Below are positions 1 through 13,500 of a stretch of 64,000 bases of DNA, piece after piece. The position numbers and the translations under genes are program-made. This DNA is from Isoetes taiwanensis (taxonomy: Eukaryota > Streptophyta > Lycopodiopsida > Isoetales > Isoetaceae). How positions within the stretch are numbered: position 1 is the stretch's first letter; every line of letters begins with the position of its first letter. The notes under the pieces are model-generated. The model saw nothing but the letters and a program-made list of their open reading frames with translations. It did not search any database and was not told where the DNA came from. The stretch lies in contig JAJEKV010000053.1 of NCBI GenBank assembly GCA_021234155.1, positions 646,020-710,019 of the forward strand, written 5' to 3'.

Positions 1-300
1 TTGGTATGCTTCGTTCGGTTGCGTATTGCTTGCTATCGCGGCTCCCCAAAACGAGCGGAACTTCCATTGCCAAAACGTCCTGGGGATTTCAATGAGAGTC
101 TGTTTGCTTTCGCCGATCCTCCCGTTCTGTTGGAGTTCAGTGCCCGATGAGTTGATGTTGAATACCCAACTGAAGAACAAAACTTTCAATGTTGGGCGAG
201 TCTCCTCCTCCATCACTTGGATGACCATTACCCTTTAAGTGCGCGCTTTCCATTTCTAATTGGGCTGAATCAATTGTTCCTGCGTCTCACTTCTAAGAAG
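1..300 (+). pseudogene. Exon-like fragment of an unrecognised gene, running in from the left edge
   Basis: Frame 1 is open from the window edge to base 300 except for one TGA at 148-150, giving about 100 codons of ordinary-looking protein (for example a stretch reading FPFLIGLNQLFLRLTSKK). It ends exactly at a good splice donor, AAG|GTAAGT, at 300/301. I do not recognise the family. The internal stop may be a decay mutation or a sequence error. It could be the 3' part of a real exon whose gene starts outside the window. No homologous partner exon was found with confidence downstream. Confidence 0.3.
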
Positions 301-424
301 GTAAGTAGACATTTTCACGCCTAAAAATCATCCACCGTCATTAGTATATATTATTGGGCTCCATGAAAAGTTGGTGGCTTGATAGGCCCTGAATCGTATT
401 TTAACAATTGAAGTCTTTTTTGAC

Positions 425-634
425 ATGAATCCGGACTGGGAGAAGAAGAGACGCGGGTGGCTTTCCCTTACGGAGCAAAGCGTTGCGAGGATCCAAAAGA
501 GGCAATGAAGACTTGAATAAACAGCGAAGCGATTTCAACATGGCCAAGGCGAAAATGCCGGAAGGTTATGAGAGTTGGAATTTGGTCATGGCAAGATGTG
601 CGGTGGTGTTGCATGAAGTGCCGCCGACTGGCTA
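425..634 (+). pseudogene. Second degenerate coding-like patch, unknown product
   Basis: Two adjoining plus-strand frames look like one broken coding stretch. 425-505 starts MNPDWEKKRRGWLSLTEQS. 510-634 contains FNMAKAKMPEGYESWNLVMA and ends at a TAA. The frame changes near 506. Composition (charged, no low complexity) looks protein-coding, but I do not recognise the family and cannot show that it joins the exon-like piece at 1-300. It may belong to the same decayed gene. Confidence 0.22.
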
Positions 635-660
635 AGGATTTCGAATCTGATGCCAACTAG

Positions 661-2930
661 CAGAATATCTTGGTCAAGAATTGAGTATATGTGAAATTTG
701 CAAGAAAAGCAACTTGGAAACTAGCATCGTGATTTTACTTACAGACGATGCAAAGTTTTGTGTGGAGCAGGTGCATGTATGCGTCTTTAGAAATTTTGTT
801 CCACGCCCAGTGGGAACTAATGAGTACATCTCTAGCACACCCGCGACATTTTGATAGTTGTTATACCATCCTCACAATTCTAACACGAACGGTGGAATCT
901 CATAGAGTGCTAAGAATATCCGCTTTGATAAGTCCCTTGACTTGTGGCTCCGATCAATATACCAAGATAAATCATTTTTCTTTAAGCGGCATCAAGGCGG
1001 CAACATACATGTAATGTCTTGCAATGGAGAAAAAGATATTCAACAATTGGATGGTCTTCTTATTGCGTGAGAGCCTCTTCTTCGATGGCTGACGTCGCGG
1101 TCGATTTAGGCTGATCTTGGGTGACTCTTTGGTAATAACTAGTCTTGCAGGCGGTATTCCTTTGCCAAATGCCAGGCCTTTTGATCGATAGCGAGGGTGA
1201 TTTTGCCTAGGTCAAATTTTCCTTTTTTGGGAGGAGTGCTTTTCTTGGATGTGGTCTTCCACTTCAGCGAACATCAAGAGTCGAAATTATGCAGTCCTTC
1301 CCTTGATCTTAGCGCTTCCATTTCCTTCCACGTTCATAGCGGAGACTCAAATGTATAGTCTTCAAGAAGCGTCCCTCAAAGGTTTATCACTAGACCTTCA
1401 AATGTCTTTTGGAGAGAGGCGTTTCGATATCTGATTTCATCTTGATGATGTTTGAGCCTTGATTGCACAAATCATCTACTAGCTCCTTCATTTTACAAAT
1501 GTAGCATGACATCCTGCCTCCTTCTTGCGGTACGAAATTCATGCAGGAAAGGCGATTTCGCCAGAATAACCACGATTTCCAGCGTTTGAAGACTCGCTAG
1601 TGCCCGAGTAAGGTCACGCCCGATTTCCCGCCACCAAATCTTGCTCCCTTCACCAAGCATCTGGTGACGTGTCATCAGCACTGGGGATCAACAGCACTGT
1701 CTTTCTCGGAAAATCAGAGATTCTCACCATCGAGGGAATCACTTTCCATGGTTGAGTTCATTATCATTAGTCCGGATACAACATCGGTTGCTTATCTTCC
1801 GGGATCATTTGCATGCGCCATTTCCGATTTGAAATTCGCGCCGTGGATAAGTGGCGACGTAAGCCAGTCATTGCAGGGAAAGAGTCCGGAGGCGGTAATA
1901 TCTCCATGATTCAAAGAAAACCTTTTTTTATGGATAGATACAAAGAAACAAGAATGGCGTCTTGAGAAAGGGAAAAAAATAGGCGAAGGAAAAAACTATT
2001 TTTAGGTTTTGGATAAGAGATGGCGAGGCGGGCGAGATGTGAGAATTGAGAGACAATTCATATACACTTGTCCGAGAATGCATTGTGGGCCATAACGTGC
2101 AAAAATCGGATACAAAGCGGAAGAAGATCTCGCGTCAGTCAGAGAAATCTTCAAGATACAGCGAGGTCCTCAGAAGAATTAAACTATGATTGAAACGAGG
2201 CAAGCTTATTACTCACCGTTCATCATTTTATAATAGAATATATATGAAAGTTAGTGATGGCGTAACTCATAACAAGATAATAGAAGGCCACTACGTAACG
2301 AAAAAGTAAATGTTAACTAAAAGCAAAACAACCGGATCTGAATTTGACGACTAGATCAACGCCCCGTGAATGAAGACTTTCTTTGATAGATAGCTTCTTC
2401 AAGAAGTTTGTTTCCTTTACATGTAGGGATTTTGTGTCCATCCTCTTATATAGAAATGGAGTTGTTATTGTCATTATATTGTCATCGAGTTGCTGTTGCT
2501 AGTGTATCCCACATGTCCATTGTGATAACTATTCTCCCATTCACACAGAATTTCCTACGTGTCCTTACAATGTAAATGTATTCTCATTTTTACTTCTATT
2601 AATTCATATGCCGGATTTGTTCAATGGTTGTGTGCATTGTGTTACAGTGTCTCCGGACTTTATGCAGTACATATATATACAGGAAGCTTACCTCTCTTTC
2701 TATAGAATTCAGTCACACGTAAATTTGTACATGCATTGATTTGGGATATTCAGAATATCTTTGGATTATTGATCCAGTGTATATAAGGACTTTTCAGACA
2801 TTTTATACTTTGAGACACATTTATTTATGCACTTTCATCGAAGTACTACAAAATTTGTGATGTATAAATGCCTATACTTAAGACACGATACTTTTTTACA
2901 AGACACATATATAGGGTATGATTCTTAGAT
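661..2930. other. Intergenic or decayed sequence, no gene identified
   Basis: Only short open frames on both strands. Coding-like scraps occur near 1,490-1,690 (minus) and 1,060-1,440, but none carries a motif I can name. From about 2,000 the sequence becomes AT-rich and featureless. Confidence 0.5.
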
Positions 2931-2931
2931 A

Positions 2932-3075
2932 TGTCACCATGTCCTTCGCTATAGCATGTGACTAGATATAAGTTGGTAGGGTTGTATATTCTAATATCCT
3001 TCCGTCACCATGCCACATAAGCTAGCATGTGATTAGATGTTGAGGTTGACAGGGTTGTATATTCTAAAATCCTCC
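2932..3075. repeat. Two-copy tandem repeat, about 70-bp unit
   Basis: Two adjacent imperfect copies each contain a GTCACCATG start, a GCATGTGA(C/T)TAGAT core and the end GGGTTGTATATTCTAA. The copies lie at about 2,933-3,000 and 3,003-3,072. No coding potential. Confidence 0.7.
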
Positions 3076-3083
3076 CTCGAAAT

Positions 3084-3350
3084 CTAACAACTAATAGTCG
3101 AAATCTGCTTCATATCTGGATGGTCCTTCAGCACATATGCTTCGATTATTACATTACATCGGGCAGCATATATTAGGTAATAGAACTTGACATGCAACTC
3201 ATGAGTAACGTTTTCGCCCATACAACTCACATCGGTAAGATTAAGATAAGCCTCAATATTAGCAATAGAATTAATATGCATGCTTGGGTCCATGTTTGGT
3301 ATAGACTTGAATGCTACGGTAGGCTTTACCAAGTCAAAATCTTCTTTCAC
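3084..3350 (-). CDS. Unrecognised 88-codon ORF
   Basis: An open frame of 88 codons with balanced amino-acid composition starts MKEDFDLVKPTVAFKSIPNM and contains MHINSIANIEAYLNL. It lies in an AT-rich, otherwise gene-poor stretch. I recognise no family and see no ribosome, splice or promoter signal that decides its reality. It could be an exon of a decayed gene or transposon protein, or chance. Confidence 0.18.
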   Translation of the reverse strand: MKEDFDLVKPTVAFKSIPNMDPSMHINSIANIEAYLNLTDVSCMGENVTHELHVKFYYLIYAARCNVIIEAYVLKDHPDMKQISTISC

Positions 3351-6300
3351 TTGTCGTTGTTGAACTTTTCTTTAGTACAGCACCTTCCATGTGCTTTGCA
3401 TACTTGTATCAATGGGTACGCCTTCCCTTGATTGTTACCTTTGTATACTTTCAATTTAGTCGAGAATAATCATGTTGCTCATATTCACTACTCTCTCCTT
3501 AGTGCTTGAATTGTGAACTTACAAGATTGTGAACTTATGGATCTTCTTTAGAAATCAAAATCAAATCCATAATCTTTTGAATAAGCGGTCAGCAAATTGA
3601 TATAAACATGAACCCTCACGGTTTTGTGAACTTTCATGATTAATGGCGTGGGAACTATGTGCACCAATACAGTCAGTTCTTCTAGCTAGCGACAATTTAG
3701 CCTCCCTTGATTTGGAGTCAACCTTTCCAATTTAAATGTAAAGTATCTGAGACTAGGAGGTGGAACACCAATGGTTGCACCATCCATCAATTGCACACAC
3801 ATAGTAGCACTTTCGTAATTGGAGTTTTTTAGTCCACGTGGATGTCTAAATACAACCAAGTGAAGATACCTTCTACACCATGAGTTTTATTGCTTGCATT
3901 TTCCATGGTTCAACCATTTCTCTAATTTATGGCCTCCAACAAATATTACGTTGCGGTGTGGGGGCATTTAGAGGCTTCGGTTTTATTTGGTGGTAGATGT
4001 TTGGGTTGGCATAAATCCATCCCCTTCCTTTGGAAGATTGATGCAAATATGCTTCTTTTATAGCCATCGATTTCTTACCTCCATCCTCAGTGAATCTAGC
4101 TATATATATATATATGAAGCGACTTGTTCTTGGAGTTTCATACAAATCTAAGTCTGTCCATCCTCAAAGCAAAATTGCTTGCTCATGTGATAGGGATTTG
4201 ATTATGTCTGTGTGTTCAAGCAGGAAAAGGCGAATATTCCGCATTTCTTTCTCTATTTTGCTTTGCGAATGGATTGGTTTTAATATTATTTCGGATTTTA
4301 CAGGTTATCCATACAATCTTTCATGTATTCATGGATTGGTGCTTTCAGCTCTATTCTAAGGGTGGGGCAATTACCTAGAATATAGCAGAGCCAAGGTTCA
4401 CCCGAAGCGAGGTTAGTCTGAGAGAAAATGATTCCATTATGAAGATATTTTGAGGAAGACAAAAGACACTTGAGGTTGAGAGGACGTCTATAGGAAAGAA
4501 GCTTATATTGATGATAGAGGTTAAAGGGATTTGAAAGGTCACGTTGCATTTGTTTTGGTTTGCAATCTCTCTTTTAATGAGATAGATTCATTATTTAATA
4601 TATTAACTGCATGTCTCAATCTTCTTTCATTTGTGTATTGTAATTCATAAATTAATAGGTAATGATCTTAATGCATTTCAATTTTGTTGTATGGACATCA
4701 TGATGATTCATTATATTCAATCTTTGAATAAACTTTACAAAGCACATTGTGGATTATTTTATTCATGTATTTTTGTTGTAAAGTTGTATATGCTCCAATA
4801 GTAGTTTCATAATGAGTCCATCATCGTTCTATCTTCGATTTGATTTGATTTTTGTTGTTTAGATTTTTGTGCAGTGGAAAGATGAATATTTGCCAGCTTT
4901 GTGCTAGTCTATGGTTTCAATCCATGGCAATTCACTTGTAGAGGTTTGATGTAGAGCATTTTGGGATACGATGTAGGAGCAATAGAGGCTGATCATAGGA
5001 GGCGACAAGGTTATTTGGGTCACTAATACATAAATTTTTGAAAACCATGTCTGAGTAGTCCTCGAATGTTGAAGTAATGATGTCCCCATGCATATTAAGA
5101 TATCGTTAATATGTTCACATCTCCATTTACATATAATTAATATAATCATTGCATGCAACATCTCTCCATTGTAGGATATGCCGATTAAGTGATCCATTTA
5201 TGGATAAAGAATGCATTATTAGGGTTAGGCATATTACCATTTTTGGAAATATTGTTCATTATTAAATACCATTGAGACATCCATCACTTATGAAGTTCAA
5301 AAGCCTACATGTTTTGGCCATAACGGGAGTAAATCTATATAAAATTATATTAGGACAATTTGATGATGTGGATGTGAAAAATCCCGATTTGGTTTAGCGG
5401 ATAAAACTATAGAAATTATGCACCGGTGCAAAGGTCTCCATCTCCCTTATCCACTTGGCGTCCCAGGACGTTTCTTGGTCGAATATGGTAGTTTTAGGGA
5501 GTGGTCTTGGACATTTGTGTGATTGATGATATAAAAGAAGTTGCCATTTGTTAAAATTTATAAGGAGAATGGAAGGTCATACGGTTTTATAAAATAAATT
5601 GAAATCTTAAATCACAATGTTTGAAAAATTTATTTACAAAAGAGTGAAATCTCAAAAAGAACATATAGATCTTATGTGTCAACTTCGATATCCCGGTTCA
5701 AGGTATTTTGCTCGTAGTCTAATGCTTTGGTCGGACATGTATTATACCATTTGGCGATTATAAAGGGCTCTACCGCTACCCTAAATCACCTTATGCACCC
5801 AAACCACCGGGGGTTTTTAGGAGGATTTAATTTTTTATATGTTGGATGTTAATGGTTTGTGTTGCAAAAAAAAGAAATTTGGCCTAGGAGGCCTTAAAGG
5901 AACGTCACATCCCCCAGTGTGAATATGCACCCAAACCGTAGGGGTTTAGGGGATTTTAATTAAAAGTGTTTTATGTAATGGTTTGTGTTGTCTAAAATTG
6001 TTTTGCTTATGAGGCCTGGAGATGGACAATACAACAACAAAAAATGATATATAGCAATTGTGGAATAAAAAGGTCAACGTTATTAAAGTAATTTAGAAAG
6101 GAGTTATCCTTAGAATAAAGAACATTTGTTAAAAAAGAAGATGGCCGGATTAGATTCTGTCATGAGATTAGACCCTAACATATCCTTGTGCTTTATTTTA
6201 ACACTAACAACTTTGAATCAAACAATTTAAACTTAATGACATGAAGTTTCAATGGTGCAAATGTGTTTTGCTTTAGCACTAAGGCCTTTGAATTCCAACC

Positions 6301-7147
6301 ATTTAAACTCAATGAATGTGGAAGCTACATAAAAACTAAACATTTGCTTGAAGTAATAAAATTTAATTTGAAGCGACTTTTAAAGCAAGTGTGAACACGC
6401 TCATTTACAACGCATGATTATATATATTTCAAAACTTTTCTTGCCAATTCTAGTCCCCTAAACATTCATTATGAGATAAGTCATGACTAAGATCCAAATC
6501 ACGAGATGCCATTAATTGAAAAGAATGAAAAATAAAAGCTGAAACAAAAATTTTAGAGTCAAACCCGAAAAAAACTAGAATTCATTTAAGGCTTTCATCC
6601 ACACAGCTTTTGAATTTGATCACAAAAAAACAAATGAGAACATAAGTAAGTTACCATAAAGATGAAGCCATTGATCCCATTGTGCGAAAGTCATAAAAGT
6701 TTGCAACACCATACACAAACATTTTCAGCCCCGGAATTTAGCAATGACCTTTGGCCTCCATGGATTCTTGTGGTGAGAGCCAAAGTGGGAAACTTTTAAA
6801 CCTTGTTCGCCTGAGGATCTAGAAGCCCAGGAATTTGCTTAATAAACGCCTCAAAATCTAAAATGCATGGTAAGTTTTGCAAGCCGTTCGAATGAGCCAT
6901 AAAACAATATCCAATAGCGCAATCACGTATTAATCGGTTTGGTAGGATGTGAAAACCTACCGAACCCGGCCAAAAATTACTGTTTTTAGCATAGATAAAC
7001 ACAAACGTGTCCCATATTATAAACTATCAAAAGATCTCGGAGAAACTTCCAATCTGATAAAAATCATCTCCAAGCAATTTGGATCAAGTTATGATAAGAA
7101 ATATGTGTTGCCGTGGGAAGCTGCCTTTAAATGCATCTCAACGCCTT
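3351..7147. other. AT-rich non-coding region
   Basis: No supported gene. It contains (AT)-rich runs, a short TA microsatellite near 4,100-4,115, and the tandem repeat and LTR-start motif listed separately around 5,790-6,020. Confidence 0.5.
5792..6022. repeat. Direct repeat pair with a gypsy LTR-start motif between the copies
   Basis: Two copies of about 95-100 bp (near 5,793-5,890 and 5,925-6,020) each begin ATGCACCCAAACC and run to TTAATGGTTTGTGTTG. Between them, on the minus strand, the string GGGGGATGTGACGTTCC spans about 5,902-5,918: a purine run followed by the TGTGACGTTCC that also starts the gypsy LTRs at 38,876 and 50,188. This suggests a remnant of the same LTR family, but no full LTR can be followed here. 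Confidence 0.5.
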
Positions 7148-7345
7148 TCATGTACCCATTATACACCACACACACAAAAGAGGGCTTTTTGTTGTGAGCA
7201 TTTAAAGTTGTTGACACATTGGAAAAAAAAAGGGCTAAAATCAATAGCCCTTCATGTACCGATTATACTTTCCTACGCTGCAAAAAGGCTTTGTTGTGAG
7301 CCATTGGTTGTTGACCATTGAAAAAAAGGCTAAAATCATGGCCGA
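7145..7345. repeat. Two-copy tandem repeat, about 100-bp unit
   Basis: Copies at about 7,148-7,245 and 7,250-7,340 share CTTTCATGTACC(C/G)ATTATAC, GGCTTT(T)TTGTTGTGAGC and GGCTAAAATCA in the same order. The pair ends about 40 bp before the left breakpoint of the 10-kb tandem array. Confidence 0.65.
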
Positions 7346-8689
7346 AATGGTGCACTTTCCCCAGATGTAGCATTAATATCCATTTGAATATATCAGCAAA
7401 GGAAAACCTTATTGAAAAACATCCTGAAAACACCTGAAAAACCCCCGTTATTGTATTGAATATTAGTCTACAATGTTCATGAAGATATCTTTTGATTTTT
7501 CAATTTTGTAGTTGTATTTGATTTTTAATTTGTGGAGCCAAAAACTATATTACAATATTCATCGAAATCGCGGCTTGTTTGAAGGAGAGATTCTTGTATT
7601 TTAGCAAAAGCGATAGAGAGGGAATTTGATGATATTTAAAAATAGAAAATTTATAAAAATGTTCTCATATTTTACATATTTATGAAAATGCCCTTATATT
7701 GTCTTAACGTTAAAAATGCCTTAGGTATTCCCATGGTTATTTTGGCGACACTAAAAAGTTATCACAATGATCATTTTGGGATCAAGCACCTCTTAAGAAC
7801 TCCTAGACCACTTTGGGTTGGCCATTTTGGAGATCAATGTCTTTTTAGAACCGAGCCATCTTAGAATATCCTATCAAAGATTATATAAGCTATTAGTAGG
7901 TATAAGCTCAAAGCTGCTATTATATTTTATCATCAAATTAGCAAGCTCGAGGAAAATTATCTTTTGTTGGCGATTCAAGCATATCTAAATAAAAATCTTG
8001 AGAGATGAGTCATACAAAATGATAAAACGGATTTAATAAATTAAAAAGGCTTTGTAGTAGAGTTTGAGCGGTGTACTTTTTAAAAGAATGAAATAGAGCC
8101 AGATATCTACCACTATTGTATTGAAAAAATCTCCGGCATTTAGAGTAAAAATCTACCTAAACTAATTGTACATCTATTGGTAGAAGGGACAGCGAAAAAG
8201 TCTTAGAGAACTTTAGGATGCAAAATGGAGGATGACTAAATTAGAAGCAATATTCAAGGCTGCTCTTTCGAAATGGATTTTCATAGGAGTCCCTATGATT
8301 CTGAATGCCTCCCAGTGCAAACAAAAATCAATTTTGATCTTGAAGAACGATTCGGGGATATGGCCCCATTCTTTGTTGTACAAAAAGAAAAAAGTGCATT
8401 TTCATAATTTACAAAAATGCAAGGAACATTTTCATGATTTTAAGTACATAGGCATTTTATAATTTTCCAACGGGGGATGGGGTTAAAAATTATAGAATGA
8501 ATTATAAGTTATATCCGAGGTTCCAACCTTGGCGTACGTAATGAGCGGGGAGGTTTCAAATTACGGCATTATTAAATGTTTAAAGGTTGTATTTGTGCTT
8601 GGGTTTTCGGGGAGGCGGCGCCCTCCCTCTGCGAATGCAATTTCTTCAGCCTCAGCTCCTTACGGCTCTTCTTGGATAATACCTTCTTG

Positions 8690-9300
8690 GCGGTTCTTGG
8701 CCGGCGTCTTCGGCTTAAGCTAATTTAGGCTTTAGCCTGAAGTAGTCGCGTGGAACATGCTTGCGGCATATCGTCGTCAATTACGTAAATATGGCTCCCG
8801 CGTGTTGTCCCATACGGACATCTTGCTAAATCCCCTTCTTGCAACCATTTGCCACATAGGTTTTGCATCATGAGCCTTGCATCTTGTTAATCTTAGAGTT
8901 TTTATCCCGGACTCAAAATGCGTCCACAATTCTTCGTTTCTCATTCTTGCAAAGGATATGAATCTCTTTGGATCTAGCGATGCGGTATTGTGCGTCGAGG
9001 AAGGAAGGGGCGCCCTATATTTCTTGATTCTTCTTTGATGGATGGCCCCTTGCCACGGCAGAAACTCCAAGAATTGCTTCTATTGCGGGTTTATTGCACC
9101 AAGATTATTGCCAAAAGGGCATCCATAATAAAATTACCACCCCGGTTTAATGGTGTTGGGCATGTCCCTAGCTTCGTCGTGGAATACTGCGGGAGTTGGA
9201 TATTCATCCTTAAATTACAGAGAGACGAACTTTACGAACTTTTGGACCTCGTAACACCTACTGTAGCGAACGCGTCCGCAAGGCTTTCTACGGCATGGAG
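8690..9300 (-). pseudogene. GPAT-like acyltransferase, unit A, decayed
   Basis: The minus strand matches plant glycerol-3-phosphate acyltransferases, which transfer an acyl group to glycerol-3-phosphate in membrane or cutin lipid synthesis. Visible here are SLDP (a remnant of the block I TLLDP motif), the central [17 protein letters not shown] and a damaged block III ending TREPY. The frame is better preserved around block III in unit C. Several small indels break it. The stretch covers only the catalytic centre, without the N-terminal HAD-like region or the C-terminus of full GPATs. It lies downstream of the MORC 3' end on the same strand. Confidence 0.5.
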
Positions 9301-9330
9301 GGTAATTTACTCCTCCCAGATCCATTACGC

Positions 9331-9480
9331 CGGGAAAATACCCCCTCTCGGTTTTCCCTAGAATTTGCTCCGGCCCGGCGCCGCCAATGGGGTCAGGCCT
9401 TTTCAGCGGCTCGCCGGCTCGTTATAACTGCCGTAGCTAAGCGGCGCCGCAAAATACCCCGAAAAACCCTCGGTATTTTC
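9331..9480. repeat. GC-rich imperfect inverted repeat, unit A
   Basis: Arms GGGAAAATACCCCCTCTCGG and CCGAAAAACCCTCGGTATTTTC face each other around a very GC-rich loop (CGGCCCGGCGCCGCC and similar). This stands out in otherwise AT-rich DNA. The same structure recurs in units B and C. Confidence 0.65.
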
Positions 9481-9691
9481 CTGCTCCACAGGGTAGATAG
9501 CATACGGGCGAGGGTGTTCTTGAAAAAAAAATTTGAGGGCCATCAAAATGGCGAGGGTGTCATGCCGTAGCACCGCGCCCGACTCGGCCGATAACCCTAA
9601 TGACACCGAGAACCCGGCCTCTCACCCTTTGCCAGGAAGAGTTTTGGGCCATCAGATCATTATCCAAAATGCGATCTGGATCGTTCATTTC

Positions 9692-9770
9692 ATAACATCC
9701 TAGGGTGTTATGGAGTAGCGATGTTAGGGGCAATAGATCATTATCAATCATTTCATATCTAGGGTGTTAT
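9692..9770. repeat. Paired CCTAGG-centred palindromes, unit A
   Basis: The palindromic string ATAACATCCTAGGGTGTTAT at 9,692-9,711 is followed by a shortened second copy ending TCTAGGGTGTTAT at about 9,754-9,770. Both are followed by GGAGTAG. The pair is conserved in all three units. Confidence 0.6.
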
Positions 9771-10555
9771 GGAGTAGGGTGTGTTATATTTCAAGTAACC
9801 TTGATGAATGATACGAGCAGTTGAATCCTTTATAAACTTGAGGCGGTGTGTTAAGGGTGTATAACATTATTCCACCATCCAGAACAGAGACACAACATTT
9901 TGCTGCGAAAGACACTACGGCAACCTAGGACCTGGAAGGCTAACAAAATCCGGTGGTCACCAGACCTCACTCAAATCTTTTCGCATCTACGTTGTACATA
10001 TATCGGACGCCATCATGTACCACCACGGGCATATCCATATTATAGCCATGCCACAAAAATAGCAAACAGCATTTTTGTGGACTTTTGTGGACCACAATTT
10101 TTGCCATTTAAGGCTGGCTATAACATGCCTACATCAGTTTATTTGGCCGCTGGCATCTTTCATGCTCTGCACCACAAGCAAAGACTGGTGCCATTACTAC
10201 CAAGTCAGTCAACCATATACCAGTAAATTGTAAAATTCAGATGCTCAAATTATATGGAACTCCCAATACTTTTGTATTTGAAAAATGGTGACCTTTCAAC
10301 GAATATTCATCCGCTGGCCATGTTGTAACTTCGAGCTTACGGCTTTCGATTAGCTAGAAAATCCCTTTTTACCACCAGTACAAACAGCAGTCTGTATCAG
10401 CCTGGTCGTTTTGGAATTGTCGCAAATGAAGCGAATAAACTGGCAGAAGCCCGCAGCCTTTGTAGAGAGATTGAATGGGACTTTCTTATGTCCGCAAAAT
10501 GTCGAGTAGTAGTCGCTGTAAAATGTGAAGGTATGGTATATACACTTGATGGAGT

Positions 10556-13500
10556 TCAATTTTTATGCCATTAAGATTTGTAGTAACGTCCTTCATGAGT
10601 TTGTACTTGTTCTTAGTTGTAATAACTCATTCATGCAACCGGTCCACCCACAAAGAAACTGTCAGACTCAATTAAATATCAGAGACCTCAAAAAAAGAGT
10701 AAAGTAGCACAAGTTTCTACCTTCAATAATTCAGCTCCTTTTTAGCTCAAAATTATCTACCTACAATTTACAAATGCGGAAGTATTAAAAACAGGCAATG
10801 GCCAAAGAAAATATGTGCAATCGCCAGCCTGATGTACCTTAGTTTCCAGCTTTCCTTGGTTTTTTTGATTCTAACTCGAATATCTGTCAAAGCATCTTAA
10901 ATCCAGGTTTTCGTTTAAGCAAAACTGTAACGAACAAAAAACAGTATTCTAATGTCCTAAAGAATTCTTAATTAGATCTGGGTACCTCAAACATAATTGT
11001 TTGTTTTCTTCAGTGCCACTGAGAGAAACATCCAACATTTTGACAATGAAACAACCGCCCCACGCCAGGTGGTTTTTATATCTTCTTGGATGACTACCTG
11101 AAGAAAGAAAAGAAAAAAAAGAGAGAGGAAAATCTGTTTTAGGATCACATTGTGAAAATGCCACTTCGCAATCTAAGACTTACTGCAACTGCTCTTCCAT
11201 TGGCACTGGAGCGTTGCAACTGCTCTCATTGGCACCAACCCCGTTAATGCTTTTCAGCTGTGGGCAATTTCATTTTTCAACTAACTTCCTTACTCTTTGT
11301 ATATTCCATACCTAGTCCTCTTCAAGCTTCACAGTTGTCAATTTATCTGTCGTAGAGCGATAGTTCCTCCTACCCTCACGGCATCTCCTGCTGGGGTGCA
11401 AGATATATGCTTTAATTTGTTTGTTGTCTTTCAGGCATGTTCTCTGGTATACCTAAAGGTCCTCAGACAAAGACCTAGAATTACTGATAACTGGCTTCTA
11501 CATCATCCATATGTGCATGACTTTCTGGCCGCCGAGATGGTATGGGATCGAGTGTGGTAGCCCACATTGTAGGAATCACATTCAATGGCTGCTGGAAATC
11601 AGTCGGCCAGAAATTCCGGCGGAAGATTGGCATAGGATGTACCGTGCAGGTAAACTACTCAACAACTGCTTGCAATGGGTTGTACAACCCTTCCGATTTT
11701 CTGTGACCATACGGTAACCAATTGTGGTCCACAGTGCAGAGTTCCTGGAAAATGAAGGCAGTAAAAAACAGATATTACGCCGGGGCAATTTACAGCACTT
11801 TTGTATGGTGCATTTTAAAAATTGCTCCTGAAACATCAGATTTAGCACATGTACAAGCATTTCTGAAGATAATAATCACATATCATATTTCTTATATAAG
11901 AAACCACGCCATAAACACGGGATTACACACAACGAACTAAAGCAGATTGACTGGGCATCTGCTGAATGGTGTCTTACATGGTAACCAACTCTTCGAATTA
12001 AGCCAATAATGACATCTGGATTGCTTTACAAAATAGTTCCAAACACAAAATACCAAACCTATGCAATCATCTCTAGAAACCATATTGGAACATTATTTTT
12101 CAACATAAAATGATGGCTATCATTTTTTAAGCCAGTTGAATCTAATACTCAACAGTCACCATGTCACAACCTAGTCTCCAACATAAAAGTGCAGTTTTTC
12201 AAAGTCTGTTTGTCATAATACGGAGCTCAATAAAATTTGCTAAAACACCTATGTTCAGGCACAATATCAGAACCACAGAATGCCTGCCACCAGCGGACTT
12301 TTTGTGTACAGGGAAATAATGGGCTTTTAAATTGTACCTAACCAACAACTCTCCCCTTCCTCGGCTGCTATTCTCATGAAGAACAACTTCAAAGGGCTTC
12401 AAACAGGATTATTATCGTTCTAAGCAACCACAAAGTGGCAATCAATTGCATTAAACAATGGATCTAGCAGCAGAAATTCAACCTAGGGCCCAATAGCAAC
12501 TAGGACTTTCTATAGTTCTTGTTGAAACAAAACTGCAAGCAAAGCAGCAGAGTGTATATTATACCGATGAAGTGATTTTGTAGTGAACATTAAAACCATG
12601 GACATTGACCATTTGGAGCCTCTTTTATGTAATTGTGGTCAGAACAGACACCTATTTACACAAATTATTGTGCAGAGAGTTTCAGAATAATGTTACACAA
12701 TCCCCAAAATATATGTTAGGAGTATACCTCTTTAGTTGCATAGGACCGCCAACCTGTGGTTTTATATATAATGTATTCGGAAACTTCAAATCTGCTTACC
12801 AGTACTATGATGTTAACAACTTTCTTTCTCACTTAGTTATTTGAAAATTTGGTGGCATCCGAGATGATAAAGTATAGAAGCATAAACCTGCATAACAGCA
12901 AAACTCAATGCTACAAGCAATAAACAAGAGCACAAATAGCTAATGAACCTTGACTGTTACATATCTACCAGTTCATGTACGGCCTTTAACATGTTTAGTA
13001 ATATACTTAGGGTGCTTACCAGTAATGAATACCTATAGCTGATTAGCTATGTGGGTTTTGGGCTTACCTGGCCGAAACTTTGTCCTTTTGTCTTCCTTCA
13101 GGCCTGTCCTCTCGCTGAATATCCTGTCAAGGTCAAGGTAAAAGAACTCTGCCCCGAACCCAAAACTTGGAAGGTCAAATGAATAGTAAGGATTAGAACA
13201 AGCAAACTCACATTTTCATCGGTATCAAAGTCCAGCTCCAGCACTCCATCGTCATTGAGCCATGGAAATTATATACTATAATTTTTGTTGCATGTTCTAT
13301 ATCATCAAACCGGAAATTTGCATTATAAAAGAAAGGGATGTCACTAATGTTCACCTCAAGATTTCCTGTTTCAGCACCAACCCGTTTGCTAGAAGATCAG
13401 ATTCTGATGTAAATGGACCCCATTGCAATATTGTTGACAATGTTTTTGACCCAGTCATCAGCTGTTATTTGTCGCGCACAAGCATCTTTGCTTTTCGAAG

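Noticed and set aside
5650-5780. Possible tRNA gene around GGTTCAAGGTATT
   Set aside because: The T-loop-like string is not matched by acceptor, D and anticodon stems; no cloverleaf could be drawn.
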